NCBI RefSeq assembly: GCF_026000115.1
Contig: NZ_AP026867.1
Location: 6,611,001-6,675,000 of the forward strand
DNA: 64,000 nt
Reading direction: 5' to 3'
DNA from: Aureispira anguillae
GTDB lineage: Bacteria > Bacteroidota > Bacteroidia > Chitinophagales > Saprospiraceae
Below the pieces are notes generated by a model that had not been told where the DNA came from, made no database searches, and saw nothing but the letters and a program-made list of their open reading frames with translations. Positions 17,141-26,122 of the stretch are shown here, piece after piece (the stretch's first letter is position 1; every line of letters starts with the position of its first letter). Made by a program: the position numbers and the translations under genes.

Positions 17141-18289
17141 ATGAGAAAAATAAAAATAGGAACGATAATCATTTTTGCTTTAATTATTAGTTTGCCTTTA
17201 TTTTTTCAATGGATAGGCGTATCATTTAATGATAGTAAGGCAGAAAATAGAAGATTAAAAGCACGACCAACATTCTCGTTGGAGCAGAGTAGGGCAGGTA
17301 AAGGGAGTTTGCGTACTGCATTGGGGTTTTATCGAGATGTTATTGGTTTTAAGGATGCCTATGATAAATATTATAGCGATAACTTTGTGCTGAAAGCCAG
17401 TTTGTTTAAGAGCTATTATGCTATTCAAACCAATCTATTTGGAGTGAATGCGCTTCCACGTAAAGTAGTCAAAGGAAATAATGGGTGGTTCTTTTTGGGG
17501 AATAGCTATTCGAATGTGATTACAGAATCAAAAGGTATAGATGCTTTTAAGGAGGAAGAGTTGCAAAAGATAAAGAAAAAGTTGTTGCAAAAAAAGGCAT
17601 GGCTAAAAGCAAGGAATATTGATTTTTATGTCGCCGTAGCGCCCAACAAACATTCGATCTATGGCGAAGAATTACCCATTCAAAAAAGCCAGCAATTGAC
17701 AAAATTGGAACAATTAAAGGCCCTCTTCAATCCAGAAGAACTAAATTTTATAGATCTGTCAGATTCTTTTCCCAAAACACCTATCCAACGACTTTATCAT
17801 AAGACGAATACGCACTGGAATGATTATGGAGCTTATTGGGGGTATAAGGCATTAGCGTCAAGTATAAAACAACAATACCCTAAGCTTTTAATACCGACTT
17901 TGGATAGTTTTGAATTATTAACGGAAATTAGCGACCAAGAAGATTTGACAGGAATGCTAAACATCAAAGTAAAGGAGGAAAGAATTGTACTCCAACCTAA
18001 AAATAGCATTGCTCAAGAGAAAAAATCTACGCTTGCTGTACCTAAGAATACCAAAAACTATGTGTTTAATTATACCTCAACAGCTAATAAAATAAAGGTA
18101 TTGGCCTTTAGGGATTCCTTTTTTACCAATTTAATGAAGTTTATGAACGAGACGTTTGGCGAAACGGTGTATATCTGGAGGCTGTTTGATGAGGAGGTAA
18201 TAAAGATAGAACAGCCCGATATTGTAATTTTAGAAATTATAGAAAGGGATTTGGACAACCTTTTATTATTAGAAGATTCTATCCACTAG
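17141..18289 (+). CDS. AlgJ/AlgX-like SGNH O-acetyltransferase
   Basis: The 382-residue protein has an N-terminal membrane anchor or signal (about 5-25) and a periplasmic SGNH-like domain. The block FYVAVAPNKHSIYGEELP (162-179), the conserved THWNDYG (224-230, Asp/His candidates) and RDSF (nucleophile Ser326) match the AlgJ/AlgX DHHW-type family. It should take the acetyl group delivered by the MBOAT partner and attach it to a polymer. The C-terminus (DIVILEIIERDLDNLL) is the usual end of this family. It is in an operon with the MBOAT gene (5-bp gap). Acceptor identity cannot be told. Confidence 0.87.
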   Translation: MRKIKIGTIIIFALIISLPLFFQWIGVSFNDSKAENRRLKARPTFSLEQSRAGKGSLRTALGFYRDVIGFKDAYDKYYSDNFVLKASLFKSYYAIQTNLFGVNALPRKVVKGNNGWFFLGNSYSNVITESKGIDAFKEEELQKIKKKLLQKKAWLKARNIDFYVAVAPNKHSIYGEELPIQKSQQLTKLEQLKALFNPEELNFIDLSDSFPKTPIQRLYHKTNTHWNDYGAYWGYKALASSIKQQYPKLLIPTLDSFELLTEISDQEDLTGMLNIKVKEERIVLQPKNSIAQEKKSTLAVPKNTKNYVFNYTSTANKIKVLAFRDSFFTNLMKFMNETFGETVYIWRLFDEEVIKIEQPDIVILEIIERDLDNLLLLEDSIH

Positions 18290-18489
18290 TTTTCTGTCTT
18301 TTCTTAACAAAGAACGAGGAAGTGGATTGATGTTTGATGGAGAATTGAGGATTTTATTATAGAAAGTAGGAGTTTTTCTTAAAAAAGTGCGAGTTTTGTT
18401 GCAACTTAACAAGTTGTGGGATCAACTGTGATTTATCAGTTAGATCATAAACTCACAAGGAAGTTTTATTTAACAAAAATACTAGAACA

Positions 18490-19227
18490 TTGAACTTGTT
18501 TTTCCATTTCGGACGCTACCTGTTATTCATTAAGAATATGTTTGCCCGTCCAGAGAAGTTGTCCATGTATTGGAAAGAAACGACCCGCCAAATGATAGAT
18601 ATTGGTATTGGATCATTGGTTATTATTGGTTTAGTTTCTGTTTTTATTGGGGCGGTAACAGCCATTCAATTTGCCTACCAACTGGGATCTTCCTCTATTC
18701 CCAAATATTACATTGGTTATATTGTACGAGATATTATGATCATAGAATTGGCTCCAACATTTACTTGTTTGGCTTTAGCGGGTAAAGTTGGGTCAAATAT
18801 TGCAGCAGAGTTGGGTGGAATGCGCCAAAAGGAACAAATAGATGCCTTGGAGGTAATGGGAGTTGATACAACTGCTTATTTAGTGATGCCCAAAATTATT
18901 GCTGCCATAACCGTTATCCCAATGTTGGTTGTGTTGTCTGCTTTTATGGGAATGGCGGGTGGATATGTTGCTTGTACCGTAGGAAATTTAGTTTCTGAAG
19001 CAGAGTTTATGCAAGGACTAAGAGCCTTTTTTGATCCTTATAATATTTGGATGATGGAAATTAAAGCGATTGTTTTTGCCTTTTTGTTAACTTCTATTTC
19101 ATGTTATCAAGGCTTCTTTGTAACAGGGGGTAGCATCGAACTGGGACGGGCTAGTACTAGTGCGGTTGTTATTAGTAATATTTTAATCCTACTAGCAGAT
19201 TATATATTGGCCTTGTTGTTGACCTAA
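18490..19227 (+). CDS. MlaE-family ABC transporter permease
   Basis: The 245-residue permease of the MlaE/YrbE family (lipid transport between inner and outer membrane) has five or so TM helices and the conserved blocks SVFIGAVTAIQFAYQLG and LAGKVGSNIAAELGGMR. The chosen start is a TTG at 18490, because family members have residues matching GRYLLFIKNMFARPEKLSMYWKE upstream of the first in-frame ATG at 18538. With the ATPase gene 48 bp downstream it forms the core of a phospholipid transporter. No MCE/MlaD substrate-binding gene follows in the window, though it is often adjacent in Bacteroidota. Direction of transport is not decidable from sequence. Confidence 0.93.
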   Translation: MNLFFHFGRYLLFIKNMFARPEKLSMYWKETTRQMIDIGIGSLVIIGLVSVFIGAVTAIQFAYQLGSSSIPKYYIGYIVRDIMIIELAPTFTCLALAGKVGSNIAAELGGMRQKEQIDALEVMGVDTTAYLVMPKIIAAITVIPMLVVLSAFMGMAGGYVACTVGNLVSEAEFMQGLRAFFDPYNIWMMEIKAIVFAFLLTSISCYQGFFVTGGSIELGRASTSAVVISNILILLADYILALLLT

Positions 19228-19275
19228 TCGTTAGACTTGGCAATAATATCTCCCTTCAAAATTTAAGTATTTAGC

Positions 19276-20040
19276 ATGATTCGTATTGAAAATATAAAAA
19301 AGGAATTTGGTGAACAGAAAGTTCTAAAAGGAATTTCAACTGTTTTTGAGCAAGGAAAGACCAATTTGATTATTGGAAAGTCTGGTGCTGGAAAGACGGT
19401 AATGCTTAAAATCTTGGTTGGTTTGATTCAACCTACTTCTGGTACTGTTTGGTATGGTAATACTGATTTTACGGCTTTGAGTACAAAAGAACGAAAAGCC
19501 ATTCGGACAGAAATGGGGATGCTTTTTCAAGGTTCTGCTTTGTTTGACTCTATGACAGTAGAAGAAAATGTGCGTTTCCCTTTGGATATGTTTACGAATC
19601 TGACGTGGAAAGAAAAGGCCGATAAGGTAAACCAAACACTGGATCGGGTAGAATTAACGGGAAGTAATAATAAGTATCCCTCTGAAGTGAGTGGTGGAAT
19701 GCAAAAACGAGTAGGAATTGCTAGAGCAATTATCCTTGACCCTAAATATCTTTTTTGCGATGAACCTAATTCGGGGCTAGATCCTACTACTTCTATGAAA
19801 ATAGACGAACTCATTCGAACCATTACAACCGAAAACCAAATAACAACGGTTATCAATACGCATGATATGAATTCGGTGATGGAAATAGGAGATAATATCA
19901 ACTTGGTTCACTTGGGCGAGTTGGCATGGGTTGGCAATCGACATGAAGTCATGTCTAGTGATAATGAATTGCTGCAAGACTTTATTTTTGCATCTCCATT
20001 TTTACAACGTTTACGAGATGCAGCGAATAACAAGGTGTAA
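19276..20040 (+). CDS. MlaF-like ABC transporter ATP-binding protein
   Basis: The 254-residue ABC ATPase has Walker A GKSGAGKT (34-41), the signature VSGGMQKRVGIARAI typical of the MlaF branch (GGMQKR rather than GGQQQR), Walker B YLFCDEPNSGLDP, and the switch histidine in NTHDMNSVM. It drives the MlaE-type permease encoded just upstream to move glycerophospholipids between membranes. The C-terminal tail is short. No coiled-coil or regulatory extension is seen. The pair is probably one transcription unit, and the following small gene is nearly 300 bp away. Confidence 0.93.
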   Translation: MIRIENIKKEFGEQKVLKGISTVFEQGKTNLIIGKSGAGKTVMLKILVGLIQPTSGTVWYGNTDFTALSTKERKAIRTEMGMLFQGSALFDSMTVEENVRFPLDMFTNLTWKEKADKVNQTLDRVELTGSNNKYPSEVSGGMQKRVGIARAIILDPKYLFCDEPNSGLDPTTSMKIDELIRTITTENQITTVINTHDMNSVMEIGDNINLVHLGELAWVGNRHEVMSSDNELLQDFIFASPFLQRLRDAANNKV

Positions 20041-20332
20041 ACCTTCTGCTAAATATGCGCCTATTTGCTTTTTTTAGAATAGCGTTTTTTTTATATGTGT
20101 GTAGGCTAAGGGATGATAAATAATTACTTAGATTAATGCTAATTGAGTTAAAAGAAGCTTTTTGTTTCAAATTGAGAGATCGACTAAAATAGGAATAACT
20201 ATTTCAAAATAGGAATATATTATATTTAGGGAAATATGTATATCTTTAGTTATTAGCGTTTTTTGATTTTGGATTGATTTTGACATTATTATAGGCAAAT
20301 CCCCTATTGATAAACACCACATTGTTACAAAA

Positions 20333-20713
20333 ATGGAAACACCACAGAGAATACTTCTTGTCATTACTATTCTATTTTCTACACTTATTTATGGAGGACA
20401 AATTTCGGCTCATACGATAGCTCCTTCTACTTCTTCTAATTTAGTAGAACAAAAGCCTTTACGATTCATTATTTACTACAACGGAGATTTAACAGAGATC
20501 ATGAAGGATAACGATAGTTATTTAAAGACATTCATGGCTGTATATGACTTAGAGCTAATCAATACTTTTGAGATTGATGAACTAAACAAAGGATTTACCT
20601 TAGAATCTAAGGAAATGATAGAGTTTCCGAATGAAGTTGCTAGAGAATTATCGCTAATCAATAATGTTTTGATGGTAGAGGTTGTGAATCCTGATTTAAT
20701 AAGCGAAACATAA
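20333..20713 (+). CDS. Small exported protein of unknown function
   Basis: The 126-residue product has an N-terminal hydrophobic stretch (ILLVITILFSTLIYGG) with a possible signal-peptidase site after ISAH or ISAHT, leaving about 100 residues. The mature part is mixed alpha/beta with several acidic segments (YYNGDLTEIMKDND, FEIDELNKG) and a hydrophobic end (NNVLMVEVVNPDL). No cysteines are present after the signal. I do not recognise a family. It is isolated between the lipid transporter and a stretch of about 500 bp without a gene. Confidence 0.6.
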   Translation: METPQRILLVITILFSTLIYGGQISAHTIAPSTSSNLVEQKPLRFIIYYNGDLTEIMKDNDSYLKTFMAVYDLELINTFEIDELNKGFTLESKEMIEFPNEVARELSLINNVLMVEVVNPDLISET

Positions 20714-20947
20714 TAAAGATAGTTTATTACTCCATCTAGCTTAATTTCAATCTACTGTGGTGTAGTAGGTTGTTATGCTCCTCCTTGTCCATAGAACTCT
20801 TTTCTCCAAAACAATCGTTCATTTATTTTATGGATTACACTAAGCATTTGCAAGGTCATTGATTGCAGAAGGGGGCTTAAATTTACAATCGCTCGTTTGG
20901 CTCAGTTTCTTATTATTCTAAATAATATAGCCTTAGATTTTACCTGA

Positions 20948-21088
20948 AGTCTTGAACAACTAGGAAAAAGGCAAATCAACAGACTGCTTACCCACAACCA
21001 TTTGAGCGAAAGATTATATCAAGGAAAAGTTATCGTAGATTTGTCGGTTTTGGACCCCAGTTTATACACTATTAAAAGCTCACCATAG
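20948..21088 (+). pseudogene. Possible decayed ORF remnant (47 codons)
   Basis: Within the 526-bp gap 20714-21239 a frame reads SLEQLGKRQINRLLTHNHL and on to a stop at 21086-21088. It is preceded in frame by LDFT and a TGA that could derive from TGG. A further open stretch in another frame (about 20862-20920, GLNLQSLVWLSFLLF) suggests a frameshifted, degenerate gene, perhaps of a mobile element. No family can be assigned. The remainder of the gap shows nothing recognisable. Confidence 0.25.
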
Positions 21089-21239
21089 TGATTACAAAAT
21101 ATATTGGCAATGATCAATAATGCGTTGAAGTTTTCTTATCTTACCTATGCATAACGTTACAATTGAGTTAGTTTATATTCCTGACCCATTGAGGGGGGAG
21201 GAATGGAATAGATAAGAATTTTCAATAATTAGAGGTCAA

Positions 21240-22067
21240 ATGCATATTAGTAATCTTAGTAATACCAATTTAGAAGATATTGTTTTTGCCATTCTAATGG
21301 CTTTTGATGGTTACTTTGTAACCATGCCTTCAGATGTTGCCTATTGGAGCAATCGGTTTCAGTGTGCTAGAGTTGACTGGGAATATTCTTATGGAATGTT
21401 TGATAAAGACAATAATTTGATTGGTTTTATTATTAATGGTATTGATTATATTGGAGGCGACTTAGTTGCTTTTAATACAGGAACAGGAGTCATTTCTAAA
21501 TATAGAGGGCAGCGAATTGTGGATCAATTGTATCAATATGCACTACCTTTATTAAAAATAAGAGGGATAAGTATTTGCGCTTTGGAGGTGATCCAAAAAA
21601 ATGATCGAGCTGTTCATGTCTATAAACGAATTGGCTTTTCCATTGCTAAATCGTATCGCTGTTTTAAAGGGAAACTACCCCTATCGCTTTATCAAACATC
21701 AATAAAAGCTGTTGATTTGGAAACGATTAAAACCGCTCCACAACATTTCTACGCTTGGGATAATGTTAACGCTGCTCTTTTGAAAGCTTCAAAGGGAATT
21801 TATGAATGTTATGAAGTATTGAATAAAGGGGAAACGGTTGGTTTTTTTGTTGTGAATCCTATCTCAGGGCATCTTCCTCAGTTTGAAATTTACAATACTC
21901 AAGAACCCAAACATTGGGCATTGATATTTGATGGCATCGCACAATGCACTAGAAATGTAAGCATTAATAATGTTAATGCTCAACGAACGGTTTTGGTTGA
22001 GCAGTTGGAAGCATTGAATTTGACAAATTCTATTAATCAATATGAAATGGAGTTAAGAATTGGATAA
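21240..22067 (+). CDS. GNAT-family N-acetyltransferase
   Basis: The 275-residue protein has an N-terminal GNAT domain. The acetyl-CoA-binding motif A is GTGVISKYRGQRIVDQLYQ (about 79-97), and the C-terminal motif NDRAVHVYKRIGFSIAKSYRCF (about 119-140) is typical. A second, less conserved half (about 150-275) may be a degenerate GNAT-like domain or a substrate-binding extension. Substrate unknown. It is the first gene of a plus-strand run with uracil-DNA glycosylase, an SPFH protein and an M23 lipoprotein, with a 20-bp gap to the next gene. Confidence 0.85.
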   Translation: MHISNLSNTNLEDIVFAILMAFDGYFVTMPSDVAYWSNRFQCARVDWEYSYGMFDKDNNLIGFIINGIDYIGGDLVAFNTGTGVISKYRGQRIVDQLYQYALPLLKIRGISICALEVIQKNDRAVHVYKRIGFSIAKSYRCFKGKLPLSLYQTSIKAVDLETIKTAPQHFYAWDNVNAALLKASKGIYECYEVLNKGETVGFFVVNPISGHLPQFEIYNTQEPKHWALIFDGIAQCTRNVSINNVNAQRTVLVEQLEALNLTNSINQYEMELRIG

Positions 22068-22087
22068 TTAATTTATAGATTGGAGTT

Positions 22088-22666
22088 GTGGAAAAATTAC
22101 TAAAAGACATAAAAGCTTGCACACACTGTGCTGCCAACTTAGCTTTGGGGCCTAACCCTGTTGTTGCCGCAGACCCCAAAAGTAGAATTCTCATAGTGGG
22201 GCAGGCACCAGGTACAAAAGTGCATCAATCGGGGATACCTTGGGATGATCCAAGTGGGGTACAATTGAGAAAATGGATGGGGATTACAACAGAAGCATTT
22301 TACAATAAAGAAGAAATTGCGATTGTTCCAATGGGATTTTGTTATCCAGGAAAGGGCAAAACAGGGGATCTGCCACCTCGACCTGAATGTGCTCCATTAT
22401 GGCATCAAGCTTTGTTGGAAAAAATGCCCGAACTAAAATTAACCTTACTGATAGGGCAATATGCCCAAAAGTATTATCTAGCCCAAGATAGAAAGAAAAA
22501 CCTAACAGAAACAGTTCGATCTTTTGAAGAATATCTTCCTGCATTTATTCCGCTTCCACATCCCTCACCTAGAAACCGATTTTGGCTCTCAAAGAACCCT
22601 TGGTTCGAAAAAAATGTCGTACCGCTATTGCAAGAACGTATTCATGAGATATTAAAAAAGAGTTGA
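22088..22666 (+). CDS. Uracil-DNA glycosylase superfamily protein with Fe-S type cysteines
   Basis: This 192-residue protein is translated from a GTG start. It has motif I VGQAPGTKVHQSGIPW (about 37-52) and motif II LPHPSPRNRFW near the C-terminus, as in COG1573 uracil-DNA glycosylases. Four cysteines, Cys11 and Cys14 (CTHC) and Cys85 and Cys101 (C-X15-C), match the 4Fe-4S ligand pattern of family 4/5 enzymes. It should remove uracil from DNA, although motif I has GQAPG where family 4 has GEAPG, so activity or specificity may differ. It ends directly against the next ATG (TGAATG), indicating co-translation with the SPFH gene. Confidence 0.85.
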   Translation: MEKLLKDIKACTHCAANLALGPNPVVAADPKSRILIVGQAPGTKVHQSGIPWDDPSGVQLRKWMGITTEAFYNKEEIAIVPMGFCYPGKGKTGDLPPRPECAPLWHQALLEKMPELKLTLLIGQYAQKYYLAQDRKKNLTETVRSFEEYLPAFIPLPHPSPRNRFWLSKNPWFEKNVVPLLQERIHEILKKS

Positions 22667-23281
22667 ATGATAGGACTATTAATTGCATTAATAAGTGTTT
22701 TTGGTTGGTTAATTTGGACAAATGCTTTTTATCAAGTAAAAGAAGGTTTTGCCATGATACGCTCTGGTTTAGGGGGGCAAAAAGTTTATTTTAGAGGAAG
22801 CTTTTTGGCTTACCCAATTGTTCATCAAGTTACAAAAATTAGCATCTCTGAACAACGAGTCTTGGTCAATCAGACAGGAGCATTTAGTGTACGAGCAAAA
22901 GACCATATACGTATCAATATACAATTGACTTTTTGGGTTCAAATTAAGCACACTAGCTGGGATGTCCTAAAAGCAGCTCAAATGATAGATCAAGAGGAAG
23001 CGAGTTTCAAAGATATGTTACAAAATTCCTTTGAACCTAAATTAAAAGAGGCGATTACGCAGGTTGTTAAAACATTTGATTATCAAGAATTGTATGAACA
23101 GCAGGAGCGATTCAAAATGGGACTAATTCAATATTTGGATGAAGACTTAGGATCATATCAATTAAATCGTATTAATGTGGTGGAATTTAAACATTTACCC
23201 TTAGATGCCTATGATGTTGATTATGACGTTTTGGATGCAAAGGGGTATCAGAATCTAAAAAAAATACTGAATCAACCCTAG
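22667..23281 (+). CDS. SPFH/Band 7 (flotillin-like) membrane protein, short form
   Basis: The 204-residue protein has one N-terminal TM helix (about 2-19) followed by an SPFH domain. NAFYQVKEGFAMIRSGLGG and RGSFLAYPIVHQVTKISIS are the flotillin-type start, and a Band 7 core (AKDHIRINIQLTFWVQI ... FKDMLQNSFEPKLKEAI) follows. The long coiled-coil tail of full-size flotillins is missing. Such proteins scaffold membrane microdomains or regulate proteases. Translation is probably coupled to the glycosylase gene. A specific role is not evident. Confidence 0.78.
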   Translation: MIGLLIALISVFGWLIWTNAFYQVKEGFAMIRSGLGGQKVYFRGSFLAYPIVHQVTKISISEQRVLVNQTGAFSVRAKDHIRINIQLTFWVQIKHTSWDVLKAAQMIDQEEASFKDMLQNSFEPKLKEAITQVVKTFDYQELYEQQERFKMGLIQYLDEDLGSYQLNRINVVEFKHLPLDAYDVDYDVLDAKGYQNLKKILNQP

Positions 23282-23310
23282 CTTATAATCGTATACTAAA
23301 GTAGAATGAA

Positions 23311-23949
23311 ATGATAAAAGAATGGGTATGGAGCATTGGTTTTTGGGCTGTGTTATTTGCCTGTCAAAGCCCAACAACATCCAATTCAATTGATGATGGA
23401 GATACCACTGAGCCAACAGCTGTTCAAGTGCGTTTAGATAGTCTGAGCAAGTGGGAGCGTTATTTTCTTAAGCATCCCGATTACCTTTGTGATGGGTTTG
23501 ATTTTCCTGTAGGCAAACCAGATGCTAAGGGCTACTATAATGCTCAACCCTTTCAAGTCAATAACCATTTAGGCGATGACTGGAATGCTGTTACTGGGGG
23601 GAATTCAGACCTAGGAGATCCTATTTATGTTATTGCAAATGGCTATGTGGTCTTTGCCGAAGATATCGGTGGGGGATGGGGAAAAGTAGTTCGAGTGATG
23701 CACAAGTTGAATGATACAAGCTATGTCGAATCTATTTATGCACATTGTGATAGCATTCTAATTCAATCTAAGGAGGGAGTCAAACGAGGGCAAAAAATTG
23801 CAACAATAGGAAATGCAGGAGGCATATATTATGCTCATTTGCATTTGGAAATTAGAGACAGCGTAGAAATGGAAATAGGTGGAGGCTATTCAAGCTATTA
23901 CGATGGTTTTTTAGATCCAACGGTATTTATTAAAGAGCATCGTCCTTGA
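23311..23949 (+). CDS. M23-family (LytM) peptidase lipoprotein
   Basis: The 212-residue product begins with a lipoprotein signal (lipobox LFAC, Cys18). The LytM domain has the zinc ligands His86 and Asp90 in NHLGDDW and His178 in AHLHLE (176-180), plus the catalytic His145 in YAHC. All key residues are present, so it is probably an active endopeptidase cutting peptidoglycan cross-links or a related Gly-rich target in the periplasm. It is the last gene of the GNAT/UDG/SPFH run and ends 3 bp from the convergent histidine kinase gene. Confidence 0.88.
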   Translation: MIKEWVWSIGFWAVLFACQSPTTSNSIDDGDTTEPTAVQVRLDSLSKWERYFLKHPDYLCDGFDFPVGKPDAKGYYNAQPFQVNNHLGDDWNAVTGGNSDLGDPIYVIANGYVVFAEDIGGGWGKVVRVMHKLNDTSYVESIYAHCDSILIQSKEGVKRGQKIATIGNAGGIYYAHLHLEIRDSVEMEIGGGYSSYYDGFLDPTVFIKEHRP

Positions 23950-23952
23950 TGC

Positions 23953-25677
23953 TTAAGTGACAAGGTGTTTTTTGATGATTTGTAGCAAATGCTTAGGGTC
24001 AAATGGTTTGGTAATATAATCATTAACCCCCGCTGTTTTTGCTCGTTGTTTTTCATGCGTAGTGGCAGAGGCTGTTAATGCTATAATGGGAATCGCATCA
24101 TCATCTTTTCTAATTTCTTGTGTTGCCTCAAAACCATCCATTTTGGGCATCTGCATATCCATTAAGATCAGCTCAAAGGATTGTTTTCTAAATGCCTTTA
24201 ATGCTTCAAGTCCATCTGTTGCTACTTCATAAGAAATTCCCCATTTTTTTAAGAAGTGTGTCAAAACTAAAACATTGGTTTTGTTGTCTTCAACTAGCAA
24301 TATTTTGGAGGAAGGAATCGCTGTTTCTTCTGCTTTATCTTTAGTAGGTACAAGGGGGCATTTTAAGGTAAAATAAAAACGAGCGCCACCTTCTGGAGTA
24401 TTTTCTACTTGGATATCACTATCCATAAGTTTTAGCAAACCTGCTGTAATTGTTAGCCCCAAACCAATACCGCTAGGAGTGCTTTTTTTATTGGGAATGG
24501 GAGTAAATTCTTTGAATATACTATGGTGATAATCTGGAGGAATACCAATTCCTGTATCAATTACCTCAAAGAGCAAGCTAGATACATTTTCCTCTACATG
24601 TGTATTTTGAACTTTGATGGTTGCACTTCCTTTAGGAGTAAATTTAATGGCATTGGAAATCAAATTGCTAAAAATCTGTTGGAGTTTAATGCCATCCACT
24701 AAAACACTATCAGGGACGTTAGAAGCAATATCTAAAATTAGGTCAATGCCTTTTTCTTCTGCTTTGGGGGTATGAGCATGTTGTATGTTTTGAAGAAAAG
24801 ATTTTAGATCTAGGACGGTAGGGGTAATAACCGTTTGCCCTGTTTCTAATTGATTAAAATCTAAAACATCATTGAGTAAGCTTAGCAATTCTTGTGTAGA
24901 GCTACTTAATGCATCTACCAATTTTTTCTTTTCTTGATTATCGTATTGATATTGATTGAGCAAGTTGGATATTCCCAAAATAGCATTGAGCGGTGTTCTA
25001 ACTTCGTGGCTCATGACGGATAAAAAATCAGACTTGATACGATTCGCTTTTTCAGCTCGTTCTTTCGCAACTTGTAAGGCTGTTTGTGAAGCTTCTAGCT
25101 TTAAGTTTTTTTGTTCAAGCCTAGTTTGTTTTTTTGTGCTCTCCATCTTGAAAAACACAATCGCAATATTAGAAAGTAAAATCGTTACAAATGTAAAAAA
25201 GGTAATGTCTAATTTTTGTATTGTAATATCAGAATATTGAAGAATGGTTTGTGGGTAGTAATATTGAATGAGCACTAATATTAAAACATTCGTGATGACT
25301 AAAAATAAAAAGTGAATGTAATTTTTTAGTGCTATAGTGGTGACTACGGTAGAAAAAATAATGAACATAAAAGGAACCGACCCCATAACGCCATTGGTTT
25401 GAAACCAAGCGAAATTGATAGATGCTAAGGTGATAAGTAGGTATAGATAGATGCCTAGCTTTAAATTTTTAGCATTGGTAAGATAATAAATAACGGCCAG
25501 TAGTATGCCTGAAACGGCTGCTAGTAGCGCAATCGAAAAGTTGTTGAGCACTAGACTATTTGTCAAAAAGCCAATCAAACATAAAGATATGCTGATATAG
25601 CAAGTATTCCTGAAAATTATCTGTTGATGCCTATCAGGTACATTGTTTTTTTTGTGCATGGTTTGTTGTTCAAGCAA
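23953..25677 (-). CDS. Hybrid sensor histidine kinase with receiver domain
   Basis: The 574-residue protein has six hydrophobic helices (about 25-178) and no large periplasmic domain. A short coiled coil (180-215) leads to HisKA with phospho-acceptor His224 (SVMSHEVRTPLN). The HATPase domain follows (about 325-440; N box LISNAIKFTPKG, G boxes DTGIGIP and GIGLGLTI). A receiver domain fills 456-574 with phospho-acceptor Asp507 (LILMDMQMPKMDG). The MHKKNN at residue 7 is an alternative start. Signal and output are unknown: no separate response regulator or Hpt gene is adjacent, so the phosphate may go to a distant partner. It converges with the M23 gene. Confidence 0.93.
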   Translation of the reverse strand: MLEQQTMHKKNNVPDRHQQIIFRNTCYISISLCLIGFLTNSLVLNNFSIALLAAVSGILLAVIYYLTNAKNLKLGIYLYLLITLASINFAWFQTNGVMGSVPFMFIIFSTVVTTIALKNYIHFLFLVITNVLILVLIQYYYPQTILQYSDITIQKLDITFFTFVTILLSNIAIVFFKMESTKKQTRLEQKNLKLEASQTALQVAKERAEKANRIKSDFLSVMSHEVRTPLNAILGISNLLNQYQYDNQEKKKLVDALSSSTQELLSLLNDVLDFNQLETGQTVITPTVLDLKSFLQNIQHAHTPKAEEKGIDLILDIASNVPDSVLVDGIKLQQIFSNLISNAIKFTPKGSATIKVQNTHVEENVSSLLFEVIDTGIGIPPDYHHSIFKEFTPIPNKKSTPSGIGLGLTITAGLLKLMDSDIQVENTPEGGARFYFTLKCPLVPTKDKAEETAIPSSKILLVEDNKTNVLVLTHFLKKWGISYEVATDGLEALKAFRKQSFELILMDMQMPKMDGFEATQEIRKDDDAIPIIALTASATTHEKQRAKTAGVNDYITKPFDPKHLLQIIKKHLVT

Positions 25678-26122
25678 TATTGCTGTGTATTAACGCTGTC
25701 GGTTTCATTTTTGGGATATTGATTAGGGTGGGAATGGTTTAAACTATTTAAATAAGTAAGTAGATGGATAAAATTAATACCCTATTAATTGATTCAGTCT
25801 TTTGTCTATAAAACAACAACACTTACTCTTACAAACAAATTGTAAGAGCAATGATTAATATAGTTAGACGAATAGAACCAATTAATACTTAATTAATTAA
25901 ACTTAGAGAAAAATTTGGATGATTTATATATTAAGGTATAATGAAAAAACGAAAAAACAAAATCCTCATATAATAATTTTTTTTTTTCATTTTTTATCCA
26001 AATAAAATTGGTGCATAAAGTAATTCTTCCAATAAATTTTAATTTACCTCTAAGCTTGGAGTTATCCCTTGAGCATCCTTTGTTGACAGCTATAAAAGAA
26101 GTGATGAAGTGACCAACAAAAT
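25678..26122. other. Gene-free stretch with a small hairpin
   Basis: No ORF of note. An 8-bp inverted repeat (25826-25833/25841-25848) and a T-rich tract near 25977 are all I can see. The region separates the minus-strand kinase from the CotH-type gene and should hold the kinase promoter. Confidence 0.4.
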
